A stretch of 64,000 bases of DNA, taken from assembly GCF_000013445.1 (NCBI RefSeq), contig NC_007796.1:1772936-1836935 (forward strand), in the 5' to 3' direction. Both the position numbers and the translations under genes were made by a program. Shown here in pieces: positions 16,309 to 26,009 of the stretch; the stretch's first letter is position 1, and every line of letters starts with the position of its first letter. The notes below the pieces were generated by a model. It did not search any database. It was not told where the DNA came from and saw nothing but the letters and a program-made list of their open reading frames with translations. Source of the stretch: Methanospirillum hungatei JF-1 (GTDB lineage: Archaea > Halobacteriota > Methanomicrobia > Methanomicrobiales > Methanospirillaceae).

Positions 16309-17622
16309 TTAGATAAGTCCCATTCGGTCGGCTTCCATCATAAGAGAGTCGCGGAACTGTGGATGGGCAAGATCAATTATCGCAAGCGCACGCTGCCGGG
16401 TATCCTTTCCTTTCAGATTGGCCATCCCATATTCGGTTGCAAGATAATGAACATCGGCACGTGGAGTGGTTATTGCTGCACCTGCCTCAAGCCGAGGCAC
16501 AATTTTTGATATCTTCCCACCCTTAGCCGTTGAATAAAACGCAAGTATAGACTTTCCACCCCTTGAGTCAAATGCTCCCCTGACAAAATCAAGCTGACCG
16601 CCGGTACCACTAAAGAGAGAACCTGACAGGTACTCGGCATTAACCTGACCGAGAAGATCAACCTCAAGTATCGAATTTATCGATATCATATTATCATTTT
16701 GTGCAATGATTCGTGGATCACAGACATGGGATGCCGGATAACTCTCTATGGAGGGGTTATCATCCATGAATTCATACATCCGTCTGGTTCCTGCGGCTGT
16801 GGTAAATACGTGCTTCTCTTTATGCATTGTCTTTTTCTTTCCGGTGGCAACACCCATGTCAATAAGATCCACCATTCCTTCGGTGAAGAGTTCGGTATGG
16901 ATACCAAGATCCGTATGATCCTGAAGGAAACCTGCAACCGCGTTTGGAAGTCCGCCGATACCAAGCTGAATGGTCGCTCCGTTTGGAATCAGATCTGCAA
17001 TCATTCGTCCGATAATCTCATCTTCCGGCTTTTTTTCAGGGATCTGTAGCTCAAGAAGAGGAGTGTCATATTCCACAATCCCATCAACATCAGAGAGATG
17101 AATCTGTGAGTCACCAAAGACACGGGGCATGTATTTGTTTACCTCAACGATAATTCGTTTCCCGCATCGTGCGGCTGTTGATATATAGTCATTTCCGGTC
17201 CCAAAACTAAAAAATCCGGCTTTGTCCATCGGTGAAACCGTGGTGATCACAGTGTCTATATCCATAAAGTCCTGGCAAAGGCGAGGTATCTGGTGAAGAT
17301 AAGAAGGAACAAAATAGCTCAGACCATATCTGGTCATGGTCCGGTCAGCAACTCCGCTAAACCATGAGTGATGGGTGATCTGATCACAGAGTTCAGGAGA
17401 AAGTACGGTCGATTGGGTGTGTTCACGAGGAAGAAATGTGTAGATGTTAATATTCTGAAGGTTTTCAGAGAGAATCCTGTCAGCAAGGGCTTTGAGAAGT
17501 GCCGGCGGCTGACATATGGACATACCATATACGATAGTCTCGTCGCTCTGAATTGGGAGGACTGCCTGGTCCGGGGTTTTCAGCAGTTCAAGGTACCGGG
17601 AATCTGATCGAGTAAATGCCAT
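16309..17622 (-). CDS. Acetyl-CoA hydrolase/CoA-transferase family protein
   Basis: A 437-residue CoA-transferase of the 4-hydroxybutyrate/acetyl-CoA hydrolase group. I chose the ATG at 17622. A reading from 17754 adds 44 residues that look like non-coding sequence. Motifs include ATIQLGIGGLPNAVAGFL (CoA-binding), TELFTEGMVDLID with the Glu that forms the acyl-CoA intermediate, and the C-terminal GGQLDFVRGAFDSRGGKS. It would exchange CoA between short-chain acids, plausibly linking acetate or another acid to acetyl-CoA. Exact acids cannot be told from sequence. It is transcribed alone. Confidence 0.88.
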   Translation of the reverse strand: MAFTRSDSRYLELLKTPDQAVLPIQSDETIVYGMSICQPPALLKALADRILSENLQNINIYTFLPREHTQSTVLSPELCDQITHHSWFSGVADRTMTRYGLSYFVPSYLHQIPRLCQDFMDIDTVITTVSPMDKAGFFSFGTGNDYISTAARCGKRIIVEVNKYMPRVFGDSQIHLSDVDGIVEYDTPLLELQIPEKKPEDEIIGRMIADLIPNGATIQLGIGGLPNAVAGFLQDHTDLGIHTELFTEGMVDLIDMGVATGKKKTMHKEKHVFTTAAGTRRMYEFMDDNPSIESYPASHVCDPRIIAQNDNMISINSILEVDLLGQVNAEYLSGSLFSGTGGQLDFVRGAFDSRGGKSILAFYSTAKGGKISKIVPRLEAGAAITTPRADVHYLATEYGMANLKGKDTRQRALAIIDLAHPQFRDSLMMEADRMGLI

Positions 17623-17655
17623 GAGTGTATCATATCCAATATACCGGGAAGAGTA

Positions 17656-17832
17656 ATGAAGATGTACCAGGGAGGTGGAATAAATATACCTGGTGAGCAG
17701 GCACGGGTTTCTGAAGCGATTGCATCCGGCAAACCCACCGCCATTGATTGGCATATTAACCCGGTGGATAAACCTCCGGTCCAGTCATTTGCACAAGGAG
17801 CCTGTGATTATGCTGTACGGACACTGAATTAA
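17656..17832 (+). pseudogene. Small ORF, possibly remnant of a flavoprotein C-terminus
   Basis: An ATG at 17656 opens 58 codons with coding-like composition, divergent from the CoA-transferase. The protein contains IPGEQARVSEAIASGKPTAI, which resembles the closing helix of FAD/NAD(P) disulfide-type oxidoreductases (GPxxVxEAIASGKxAA), followed by about 30 residues ending ACDYAVRTLN. Nothing upstream encodes the rest of such an enzyme, since the frame is closed by a stop at 17605-17607. So it is either a relic of a deleted flavoprotein or a genuine small protein. No ribosome site is evident. Confidence 0.35.
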
Positions 17833-17941
17833 AATCGGTGAGCATTCCTTTTTTGATTTTCGCAATCAATGTACCAACTCGTACCGATACGGCAAACTCT
17901 CTTTCAGAATTCATTTATGGGGGACCTGCATACGTGTGTTC

Positions 17942-18658
17942 ATGGATCCGATAATCAGCACAATTCAGAAAGAACTGATCGGGGTGATAGACGAAAAGAC
18001 CAAAAATAGTTACCAACGGTTTTTCAAGGAAAAGGTGAACGCATACGGATGTAAGACCGCTGCAGTATCAAAGATAGCTAAAAAATACTGGAAAATAGTC
18101 AGTACAAGAAGTAAACACGAAATATTCTCTCTCTGTGAAGAACTCTATCAGTCAGGATACATGGAGGAAGCCTTTATTGTATCCTCCTGGGTTCCAAACC
18201 TCAAAGACCAGTTTGAACCGGAGGATATCAAAACCTTCAGATACTGGATTCTGAACTATATCACCAACTGGGCAACCTGTGACAGTTTTTGTAACCATTC
18301 GATGGGTGACTTTATCGAAAAATACCCAGAATCCATAAATGAACTGAAAAACTGGACACAGTCTGAAAACCGGTGGATGAGACGGGCAGCTGCCGTATCT
18401 CTTATCATACCGGCAAAGCGTGGAAAATACCTTGATGATGTCCTTGAGATTGCAGATGCTCTCCTGACCGATGAGGATGATATGGTCAGGAAAGGATACG
18501 GCTGGCTCTTAAAAGAAGCAAGCAGACAGCATGAGGACACCATTTTTGAGTATGTTCAGGCTCACAAGCGGGAAATGCCACGAACATCACTCCGTTATGC
18601 AATTGAGCTCATGCCAAAGGAGAGACGGGCGGAGGCAATGAAAAAGGACTGGAAATAG
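17942..18658 (+). CDS. AlkD-like DNA alkylation repair protein (HEAT-like repeats)
   Basis: A 238-residue all-helical protein. Motifs WATCDSFCNHSMGDFI and RWMRRAAAVSLIIPAKRGKY match the DNA alkylation repair (AlkD/AlkC) family, which wraps damaged DNA with HEAT-like repeats and excises N3- or N7-alkylpurines without base flipping. The Asp in TCDSF and the Arg in MRRA correspond to the active-site region of AlkD. I start at the ATG at 17942; a GTG two codons upstream is possible. Archaeal family members are common in Methanomicrobiales. Confidence 0.88.
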   Translation: MDPIISTIQKELIGVIDEKTKNSYQRFFKEKVNAYGCKTAAVSKIAKKYWKIVSTRSKHEIFSLCEELYQSGYMEEAFIVSSWVPNLKDQFEPEDIKTFRYWILNYITNWATCDSFCNHSMGDFIEKYPESINELKNWTQSENRWMRRAAAVSLIIPAKRGKYLDDVLEIADALLTDEDDMVRKGYGWLLKEASRQHEDTIFEYVQAHKREMPRTSLRYAIELMPKERRAEAMKKDWK

Positions 18659-18746
18659 ACAGGACAAAAACAGGTACATCATATAGATTACAGGAGACAT
18701 CAATAAGAATGAATGAGGCGGGCATGGTGAAAAGGAGGGAGTATTG

Positions 18747-20471
18747 GTGACATATTCACTCCCGGCCATCTCCTTGTTATGCCTGATATCAGCGGCTATC
18801 ACTTTTAGTCTTGGGATTTTTGTTTTTGCTCGAAATCCGAAGAGCCATGTCCACCAGTTATTCCTTCTCCTCTGCTGTTCCGGAGCATTCTGGGCATTTT
18901 TTGAATTTATGCTGAGGCAGGCAACCGATCCTTCATTTGCATATTACTGGAATATGATCGGGTCAGAGTGGATCATCACCATCCCTGTCGCAATCCATTT
19001 TATCCTGCTGTTTACCAGTCATCCATTGAGCAAAAAATCACATCTTCCCATCATTCTGTTATTATTTTACGCCCCTGCCCTCGTGTTTTTTATCTATGAT
19101 GCGACCCATGCATGGACATACCACTTTACCTTCATTGAAGGATATGGCTTTGATTCATCCCCCAAGCCTTCTCACCTTCTGTATATTCCTGAAATTATTT
19201 TCGCATTTATTGTTGCCTTTTTTGCAATAATCACCTGTATCAGGTCATATCTCAAAACACCCCAAATATACAAAAAATTAAGAAGACAGATCCTTCTGGT
19301 TCTGATGGGTATCAGTTTCCCATCCGGTGCAGGGCTTATCGGCATAGTGTTCTTCTCAAATATCTCCAATGGACTCTCCGTAGCCGTCGCAATAAGTTAT
19401 CTTGGATTTGTCATCTGTATCAGTATCGCAATATTACGATACGGCCTGTTCATTGTCTCTGCAACAACAGCAGCGGAGACGATCATCACAACGATCCCAG
19501 ATGCCCTCATCCTAACCACTCATGATGGAGAGATCATCACTACAAACCCTGCCGGTCTGCATCTGACGGGACTTGGGAGGGGCAATAACCAGGAGAGGCA
19601 AATCAGGAATTTTATTCCGGAAACTGAATTTCTTCAGATATTACAAAAGATTGAACGAAACGGATCTGTATCAGACGAGGAGATGTTGTTCAGGGGAGGG
19701 TTTGGGCCGGTGCCGGTCAGTATTGCTGCATCAGAGGTAAAGGACCTGGATGGAAAACCCGCAGGTCTTGTATTTATTATCAGGGATATAACCGACCGGA
19801 AAGCATCAGAAAGGGCCCTTGTTCAGGCACGAGAGAAACTGGCCCTGATGTTTAAGATCACCAGGCATGATATCTTAAACCTCCTGACCGCGATGACAGG
19901 ATATTTGTGTATTGCTGAGGACAAGGCTGAATCCCTTGATGCATCGCTTACCAGCGATATTCGGACCTGCCAGGACCTAGCTGAGAGGATTGCAGATCAT
20001 ATCCGGATCACCGGAACATATCATGAACACGAGTCAGGAGAACCGATATGGCAATCCCTGGATTCACTTATCAGACGACTGATACAGGAGATGAGCAATA
20101 CGGTTCAGATAACAGCCGATATCGAGCCGGTTGAGATACGTGCCGACCCTCTCATGTACAAAGTACTCTATAATATTGCTGAAAACAGCGTCAGGCACGG
20201 AGAGAATACAACTCTGATTACCTGTGAATCAGCCATCTTAAACGATTCATTTATCCTGGTTATGGAAGATAATGGGAAGGGGATTCTTGAGGAGGAAAAG
20301 TCAAGAATTTTTGAACCGGGATTTGGGAAGAATACGGGTCTCGGACTTTCTTTCTGCCAGGATATTCTCAATTATTCTGGGATTTCCATAAGAGAAACTG
20401 GAAAAGCAGGATCCGGAGCACGGTTTGAGATCCTGTTTCCCCCCGGAACCTGGAGAGAGAAAAATACATGA
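18747..20471 (+). CDS. 7TM sensor histidine kinase with PAS domain
   Basis: A 574-residue membrane kinase. Seven hydrophobic segments fill residues 1-225 (a 7TM-type histidine-kinase N-terminus). A PAS domain follows (about 240-355, ending AGLVFIIRDITDRKASE). A dimerisation helix has the His in FKITRHDILNLLTAMTGYL, and an HATPase domain follows (N box AENSVRHGE, G1 VMEDNGKGI, G2 GLGLSF). The GTG at 18747 or the TTG just before it both follow the ribosome site AGGAGG at 18733-18738. No response regulator is adjacent. It would sense a membrane-soluble or envelope signal. Confidence 0.88.
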   Translation: MTYSLPAISLLCLISAAITFSLGIFVFARNPKSHVHQLFLLLCCSGAFWAFFEFMLRQATDPSFAYYWNMIGSEWIITIPVAIHFILLFTSHPLSKKSHLPIILLLFYAPALVFFIYDATHAWTYHFTFIEGYGFDSSPKPSHLLYIPEIIFAFIVAFFAIITCIRSYLKTPQIYKKLRRQILLVLMGISFPSGAGLIGIVFFSNISNGLSVAVAISYLGFVICISIAILRYGLFIVSATTAAETIITTIPDALILTTHDGEIITTNPAGLHLTGLGRGNNQERQIRNFIPETEFLQILQKIERNGSVSDEEMLFRGGFGPVPVSIAASEVKDLDGKPAGLVFIIRDITDRKASERALVQAREKLALMFKITRHDILNLLTAMTGYLCIAEDKAESLDASLTSDIRTCQDLAERIADHIRITGTYHEHESGEPIWQSLDSLIRRLIQEMSNTVQITADIEPVEIRADPLMYKVLYNIAENSVRHGENTTLITCESAILNDSFILVMEDNGKGILEEEKSRIFEPGFGKNTGLGLSFCQDILNYSGISIRETGKAGSGARFEILFPPGTWREKNT

Positions 20472-20476
20472 CCTGA

Positions 20477-21517
20477 TTAAAATATCGTATTATCCTCAAT
20501 AAACCGCTCAATCACTTCTATTTCCCGTTCAAGACTGTCACTTAATTCAAGCGCTTTTGCCCGGCTGAGATACCTTCTGGCTTCAAAGAAATCTCCATCC
20601 TGTTTACATTCATCTGCATACGTGACCATCAGATCGATGATCTTCAGATTCGGACCAAACGGAATATTCCGTTCATCCAGGATCTCCCGGCCATGAGAGA
20701 GGATATACGACACATCCAACTCTATCTGGGACTTTTCTTTGATATATGCCAGTTCACGGGCAGTCTCTGTCGAATCCTCCCACGTGGTGCCCATCAGGTA
20801 ACAGGTGACGGCACCGGTATAATCACCGGTTTCTATCAGGTAATATCCCATGTTCCGATAGGCATGGGCAAGGTCTTCAGGTTTCCAGGCATACTCAAAA
20901 CAGTGGATCGTGAGATTGCGAAATTCATCCAGGTTTCCCTCTTCCCGGCAGAAATCAGCACGTGCAAACAATATGGAATCATTGACCGGACTTAATACTG
21001 AAAGTGATGTAAAAATGGCACGGGCTCTATTCTTCTCTCCCTTCAAAGCAGCGAGCCGTCCGGACTGTAGCAGGATATCACAGTTCAGATAGGGATGAAC
21101 CGTAAAATCCTGTTCAGGCGTGACATAGGTGATGTAATATGCATATTCTATAAAGTCCCGAAATGAACGATATTTTCCCCCCTCCTCATCCGGATGTTCA
21201 GCATAGGGAAGGATATATGACAATGCTGACTCTGCAGCCGTTCCATCTCGTTCGTCCAGGAGTGAACGGACAGATGCAAGAACTGCCTCTACAATCAGAT
21301 CAGGGTTTTGAACCCGGGATACGAAGGTCTGAAATTCAGTTTGAGAGAATGATAAGACAGCCAGAGATGCTATAACGTCAGATATCGCCTTCTGACATGG
21401 ATGGGCTGTATAATGATGCTCCATATCGATGAGGTATTCCATTACCTGACCTTTTTCACCGGGAACATGCTCCCTGATGTGCGTAACAATCCCTGCACAA
21501 CTCTCTGGTGATGTCAT
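20477..21517 (-). CDS. TPR-like helical repeat protein
   Basis: A 346-residue soluble protein of unrecognised specific family. It is all-helical by composition, and at least two repeats look like TPRs (KPEDLAHAYRNMGYYLIETG, then GDYTGAVTCYLMGTTWED). Charged, Tyr-rich helices surround them and an acidic helix ends it (LEREIEVIERFIEDN). It has no signal peptide. TPR folds mediate protein contacts; the partner is unknown. It is convergent with the histidine kinase, 5 bp between stops. Confidence 0.65.
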   Translation of the reverse strand: MTSPESCAGIVTHIREHVPGEKGQVMEYLIDMEHHYTAHPCQKAISDVIASLAVLSFSQTEFQTFVSRVQNPDLIVEAVLASVRSLLDERDGTAAESALSYILPYAEHPDEEGGKYRSFRDFIEYAYYITYVTPEQDFTVHPYLNCDILLQSGRLAALKGEKNRARAIFTSLSVLSPVNDSILFARADFCREEGNLDEFRNLTIHCFEYAWKPEDLAHAYRNMGYYLIETGDYTGAVTCYLMGTTWEDSTETARELAYIKEKSQIELDVSYILSHGREILDERNIPFGPNLKIIDLMVTYADECKQDGDFFEARRYLSRAKALELSDSLEREIEVIERFIEDNTIF

Positions 21518-21627
21518 TCTCTTTTCTCCCGAATCTGGTACCTCTCATAGGATTGAACTTCAGTCATGATGATAAATACCTTTCAGGCTCACAAGAATTC
21601 TAGTACCTGAACAGACGATCTATTGGT

Positions 21628-22212
21628 ATGCAGCTCCAAAAGCAGGGTATCAGGGTTTTTGGGATCTCCGAGTCCTTTGCTTCTCGGGACTGGTCGGTCC
21701 TCTGCGGCGTTGTTATGCGTCGGGACCTGCATATTGACGGGTTCTGCTTTGGAAAGGTCAGAGTAGGGGGGATGGATGCAACGGCAGAGATAATCAGGAT
21801 GACAGCCGTTCTTGACCGGCAGGACGTAAATGCCATCATGCTGAACGGATGTGTCATTGCCTGGTATAATGTGATTAATCCGGTGGAAATTATGGAAATA
21901 ACCGGATTACCGGTCATTTGTGTCTCATATAAGGATTCAGAGGGTCTGACTGGTCATATCAGGCATCATTTTCCCGGAGATGAAGAGCGGGTCAGACGTT
22001 ACGAAAACCTTGGAGAACGTTTATCCATACCGGTAAAAACCGGTTTATCTCTATTCGCCCGGGGATATGGATGCACCGAGCAGGAGGTCAGGCACCTCTG
22101 CAGGATCTTCACCCTGCATGGGAAGATACCTGAACCTCTCAGAGTTGCACGCCTCTGTGCCAGGACTGTCATGCAGCAGACCAGGACAGAAAATTCTCCC
22201 ATATTTTCCTGA
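21628..22212 (+). CDS. Endonuclease dU homologue (DUF99)
   Basis: A 194-residue archaeal DUF99 protein. GIRVFGISESF opens the first strand, FGKVRVGGMDATAEIIRM carries the conserved Gly-Gly-x-Asp, and NGCVIAWYNVINPVEI and LPVICVSYKDSEG follow. DUF99 is called endonuclease dU after characterised archaeal members that cut DNA at deoxyuridine and deoxyinosine. Length is normal. It is a single gene about 56 bases downstream of a TATA-like GATAAATACC. Confidence 0.85.
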   Translation: MQLQKQGIRVFGISESFASRDWSVLCGVVMRRDLHIDGFCFGKVRVGGMDATAEIIRMTAVLDRQDVNAIMLNGCVIAWYNVINPVEIMEITGLPVICVSYKDSEGLTGHIRHHFPGDEERVRRYENLGERLSIPVKTGLSLFARGYGCTEQEVRHLCRIFTLHGKIPEPLRVARLCARTVMQQTRTENSPIFS

Positions 22213-22451
22213 TAATTCTACACAGTTATTCGATATATTCTGCCCAACCGATATCAAAGGACGTACCTATGCGCAATTATCAGATTCTCAGGAGATAGGA
22301 AAGAAAAAATTTTGAATTTAGGGGGCATAGGTAAAAACAGAAGAGAGATACTTAAAGTTATACCGGTAATTGATCAGCTGGAATACAGATCTCTGATTCA
22401 TGTTACCTGGCTGGTAGAAATACACACAGAACAGAGACTGGCGGTAAGAAT

Positions 22452-23006
22452 ATGAATCCAAGACGATTGTTTGTTGGAAACCTGACATATTCCGTTGATG
22501 AGAAGCAACTATGGGGACTCTTCTCACGGTATGGTGAGGTTGTCGGTGTCCGTGTCATTGAAGGGAAAGGATACGGATTTGTAGAGATGGAAAGCTATGA
22601 AGATGCACGGGCTGCACGAAATGCCCTGAATGAGACCGAATTTCAGGGGAGAAATCTTCTTATTGATGATGTAAGACCGCCGAAACCAAAGACAGGATTC
22701 CAGCAGAGACCAGGGGGGAAATTTCAGGGGAGAAGATCCCCATCCACCGGACCGGCCGGAAAACAGGGGAAGAAAGGGCCGGTACAGCAGAGAGGAGGGG
22801 CACCACCAGGCAGGGGAGGAGCAGGGAGCGGACGACTACGACAGAGAGAGACTGAGTATACAGAACGGGTATTAACCAGTGTAACCCGGCCACCCCGTGA
22901 TGATAAGAAAACTGCCATTAGGAAAAAGCCAAAGACATCATCATCAGCAGATGAAAAATCATCGCCAAAGAAAAAGACCCGGTTCTGGCCAGGTGGCAGA
23001 AGGTAA
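22452..23006 (+). CDS. RRM RNA-binding protein with basic low-complexity tail
   Basis: A 184-residue protein. Residues 1-80 are one RNA recognition motif with RNP2 (RLFVGNL) and RNP1 (KGYGFVEM). The remaining 100 residues are basic, Gly/Pro/Lys-rich and without predicted order (KQGKKGPVQQRGGAPPGRGG and KKKTRFWPGGRR). This is the layout of cyanobacterial/plant glycine-rich RNA-binding proteins, rare in archaea. The leader is about 75 bases if the TATA-like element near 22350 is used. A T-rich terminator follows. It probably acts as an RNA chaperone, perhaps in cold. Confidence 0.9.
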   Translation: MNPRRLFVGNLTYSVDEKQLWGLFSRYGEVVGVRVIEGKGYGFVEMESYEDARAARNALNETEFQGRNLLIDDVRPPKPKTGFQQRPGGKFQGRRSPSTGPAGKQGKKGPVQQRGGAPPGRGGAGSGRLRQRETEYTERVLTSVTRPPRDDKKTAIRKKPKTSSSADEKSSPKKKTRFWPGGRR

Positions 23007-23011
23007 TCACC

Positions 23012-23024
23012 TTTTTTTATACGA
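23012..23024 (+). terminator. T-tract terminator after RRM gene
   Basis: Seven consecutive T residues begin 5 bases after the stop codon of the RRM gene. Archaeal RNA polymerase terminates at T-runs without needing a hairpin. Confidence 0.4.
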
Positions 23025-23064
23025 ATATCCTATTCAAAAATTTTGAAGAGAGCCGAACTTCTTC

Positions 23065-23892
23065 TTAGCGGTGATCAGGAAACCTTTCTGATGAGGGGGC
23101 TGCCGGGTTGGTAATATAGCGGATGATAAGCCTGATGACTTCGGGATTCTTTGGCAGGAAAATATGGCAGTACTGATAGGGATCAGCCTGCAGACTAACC
23201 GGGTCAGTCGGGACAAGATCAAACTCCGTTCCTGGAAGGTATGAGTCATAATGAGGAATCACCCCATCTCCAAGCCAGGTGGTTCGCCAGGTTTCATCAT
23301 GCCCGAGCACCCAGGTCCGTCCGTTAAAACTTGGGAAGAATGCCGGATCTCCGGTCCGGTTTGCAGCAAGAATGTTCCTGTACCTGATGTCAGGCCTGAT
23401 TCCCGCATTGCATAATTCTCTGGTCTCCCGGCTTCTGATCCGAAGACCCTGAACATTGACATCCTTCTCCGGTTCATATTTCTGCGGGACAAATTCACCA
23501 GAGAGGACATCTATGACCTCTGGTCCATGTACCGGATCATTAAAAATCTCGGCCATTGAAGAGCCCCGGTTTGGGACCCCTATCTCGATCAACTGGCGAA
23601 CCTTCTCCTCCCTTTTTTTCCCGTCAAGCACTTCGACATAATACCGGGTGACATAACCACCCATAGAGTGACAGACAATGTCAACCGGTCCATGATATCC
23701 GGCTACCCTTCGTTTCTCATGAAGGAAGGACCTGAGCTGGTGAGCGATTTGTGAGATCGTCGATTCATATAGACCAGAATAATCAAAAAGCCAGATCTGT
23801 TCAGATGGGATTCGAACCTGCTCAATAAGTCTTCTCCAGATACCTGGATGACTCTTCCACCCATGCACCAGCACCAAGGGAATGGATTCCAT
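23065..23892 (-). CDS. Alpha/beta hydrolase, lipase-like
   Basis: A 275-residue lipase-like hydrolase. The opening PLVLVHGWKSHPGIW is the oxyanion-hole strand and IVCHSMGGYVTRYYVEV the nucleophile elbow with the catalytic Ser. The late His is in YQYCHIFLPKNPE. No signal peptide is seen, so it acts inside the cell. The fold resembles triacylglycerol lipase/PGAP1-like esterases that act on acyl esters. In an archaeon with ether lipids the substrate is unclear. Confidence 0.85.
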   Translation of the reverse strand: MESIPLVLVHGWKSHPGIWRRLIEQVRIPSEQIWLFDYSGLYESTISQIAHQLRSFLHEKRRVAGYHGPVDIVCHSMGGYVTRYYVEVLDGKKREEKVRQLIEIGVPNRGSSMAEIFNDPVHGPEVIDVLSGEFVPQKYEPEKDVNVQGLRIRSRETRELCNAGIRPDIRYRNILAANRTGDPAFFPSFNGRTWVLGHDETWRTTWLGDGVIPHYDSYLPGTEFDLVPTDPVSLQADPYQYCHIFLPKNPEVIRLIIRYITNPAAPSSERFPDHR

Positions 23893-23894
23893 GA

Positions 23895-24476
23895 TTAATC
23901 AGTCTGCCTGGCAGGACAGAAGTTACAGATTGAGAAGAATACATCCTTTTCCTTGTCACGAATGGGGCAATAGTACTCATTACCCCGTTTTTCTACAACC
24001 TGACCGCCAGGAAACGGCATCCCAACCGGGTGACCGGGGAGGTCTTCAACGAACATCGTATATGCTGCAATCAGATAGTAAAAAAGCCGGTGCCTCGGGC
24101 TCCAGATCTCCGGGTTCTTCCACATACCCTCATCCCATGCCATACACCCGTCAGGTATCATCCGGCAGTACGAGAGAAAGAGCTCAGGATCACGAATCTG
24201 ATCAGTACATTTCCTGAAATAACCACTTCTATACCTGGACAGGAGTATGTGGTGGGCACCGAATATCTGGTCTTTGAAATAGGATCTGATTTTATGCCGG
24301 TAATGTGCAGGTAGCCGTTCAATCTCAAGATGTAATCTCCCGCCGATCACCTGCAGCTCAAATACCGAGTACTTCTGAATTTCTTCTGCAACGATAGTGC
24401 CAAGTTCACCTTTGTTCGCCGCTCCAGCAAGCCGTGCGACGATTGATTCTATCTTTGATCGCTCTGGATCTGTCAT
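23895..24476 (-). CDS. DUF2115 (UPF0305) methanogen protein
   Basis: A 193-residue protein. The conserved C-terminal region (PHRLFYYLIAAYTMFVEDLP, then YYCPIRDKEKDVFFSICNFC) with a Cys pair fits DUF2115/UPF0305, found almost only in methanogens and of unknown function. I start at the ATG at 24476 rather than the GTG at 24503. It lies 2 bp from the lipase-like gene on the same strand, so the two are likely one transcript. The Cys residues could bind a metal. Confidence 0.72.
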   Translation of the reverse strand: MTDPERSKIESIVARLAGAANKGELGTIVAEEIQKYSVFELQVIGGRLHLEIERLPAHYRHKIRSYFKDQIFGAHHILLSRYRSGYFRKCTDQIRDPELFLSYCRMIPDGCMAWDEGMWKNPEIWSPRHRLFYYLIAAYTMFVEDLPGHPVGMPFPGGQVVEKRGNEYYCPIRDKEKDVFFSICNFCPARQTD

Positions 24477-24616
24477 CCCACAGCAGACCCGTTCTGTAAT
24501 CACTGATTATACATGAAACCGGAGATACAATATAGTTTCATGCAACGACCCTATTGAAAGCAAAGACTGAAGACCGGTGTCCATTACTATAACCTTTCCA
24601 AGAAGACATATAGGAG

Positions 24617-25645
24617 ATGGAACCTTCGAATATTCTTGCTCTCATCATACTCATCAGTGGAATTATCGGCATCATCATTATAAAAGCTGTCGGAAATCTC
24701 CTGAAATCGCGGGCAAAAAGAACAGAAAGTGTAATTGATGACATCATTTTATCCTCTATCGGAAAACCCCTTATCCTGTTCCTTATTATCATCACCGTCT
24801 ATTCTACTCTGGCAACGAGCACCCTCATACCTCCTGAATACACCTGGATTTTGGACAACAGATACCTTCTGGTCTGTATTACCATCCTTGCAACCTGGAT
24901 CTTCTGGTCATTTGTAAAGAATGTTGCAAACCAGTACGAAGAGTACATACTCCAATCAGCGACAAATGAAGCAGGAATCAGGTTCTATCATTTCTTTCGA
25001 TCGACATTCAGTTACATTGTCTGGATAATCGCCGGAATCATTATCCTTAAGATACTCAATGTTGATATCACCCCTCTTCTTGCTGCCGGAGGTATTGTGG
25101 GAATTGCCGCAGGTTTTGCAGGAAAGGATATCCTGGGTAACTTCTTTTCAGGGGCACTCCTTGCTGCGGATCAACCGTTTCGTATCGGTGACCGAATCCA
25201 GGTGCAGGACTATATCGGAGATGTTATTGCCATAGGGCCCAGGAGTACAAGAATTCAGACTCTTGACAGTCAGCTGATAACCATTCCGAACTCCATCCTC
25301 ACGAATGATGTGGTGATCAATTATGCCGAACCGGATCTGAAGATCAAGGTGCGAGTAAATATCGGAGTTGCCTATGGCAGTGATATTCAAAAAGTAAAGA
25401 CAATACTTTTCAGAATCGCAGATGAGATCATTAAAACCGGTCTTTGCCTGGGTGATCCAAAACCTTCCGTATTTTTCCTTGAATTTGCAGAGTCGAGCCT
25501 GAATCTGCAGATGATTGTATGGACAGAAAAATACACGATGACGTATGAGATTCGGGATTTTATAAACTGTCGTATTCAGACGGAATTTGAGAGAGAGGGG
25601 ATCGAGATTCCATTCCCCCAGATGGATGTACATATGAATAAATGA
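24617..25645 (+). CDS. MscS family mechanosensitive channel
   Basis: A 342-residue channel. Four hydrophobic segments are followed by the pore helix and vestibule motif AAGGIVGIAAGFAGKDILGN, then FFSGALLAADQPFRIGD and the beta domain with GPRSTRIQTLDSQLITIPN, which is the MscS core. It releases osmolytes during hypo-osmotic shock. The start codon comes almost directly after AGGAG, closer than usual; no better start exists. Length is that of small-type MscS. Confidence 0.93.
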   Translation: MEPSNILALIILISGIIGIIIIKAVGNLLKSRAKRTESVIDDIILSSIGKPLILFLIIITVYSTLATSTLIPPEYTWILDNRYLLVCITILATWIFWSFVKNVANQYEEYILQSATNEAGIRFYHFFRSTFSYIVWIIAGIIILKILNVDITPLLAAGGIVGIAAGFAGKDILGNFFSGALLAADQPFRIGDRIQVQDYIGDVIAIGPRSTRIQTLDSQLITIPNSILTNDVVINYAEPDLKIKVRVNIGVAYGSDIQKVKTILFRIADEIIKTGLCLGDPKPSVFFLEFAESSLNLQMIVWTEKYTMTYEIRDFINCRIQTEFEREGIEIPFPQMDVHMNK

Positions 25646-25700
25646 GAGGTAAATTCATATACCCTGTATCATTCTTAAGCACGGGAGATGAATACTGTTT

Positions 25701-26009
25701 ATGGAACTCAGCCCCATGGAACTTTTTCAGAAAGAGGCCCCGGAATGTGCAGCAGCATTCAATAGTCTGATTCAGGCACTTATTGCAAGAGAGGGATTAG
25801 ACCAGAAGACAAAGCAGCTCATCTATATCGCCATGAAAACGGCTATGGGCGATGACCGGGCAGTCCGGGCTCACCTTCCAATGGCAAAAGCACTTGGAGC
25901 GACAAGAGAGGAGATGGTTGATGCAGTCCTTCTGACTCTAACCGTCAGTGGTATATCAGGTGTTTTAAAAGTCCTTCCTCATATTGTTGAGATGTATGAT
26001 ACAAAATGA
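25701..26009 (+). CDS. Carboxymuconolactone decarboxylase-like protein lacking the Cys pair
   Basis: A 102-residue CMD/AhpD-fold protein (LIQALIAREGLDQKTKQLIY, then REEMVDAVLLTLTVSGISG). The CxxC that gives AhpD its peroxidase activity is absent, and no Cys occurs in the core helix (MKTAMGDDRAVRAHLP). So it is closer to the gamma-CMD type or a non-catalytic member. Its stop codon overlaps the start of nreA (ATGA), so it is translationally coupled to a DNA repair factor. Confidence 0.85.
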   Translation: MELSPMELFQKEAPECAAAFNSLIQALIAREGLDQKTKQLIYIAMKTAMGDDRAVRAHLPMAKALGATREEMVDAVLLTLTVSGISGVLKVLPHIVEMYDTK

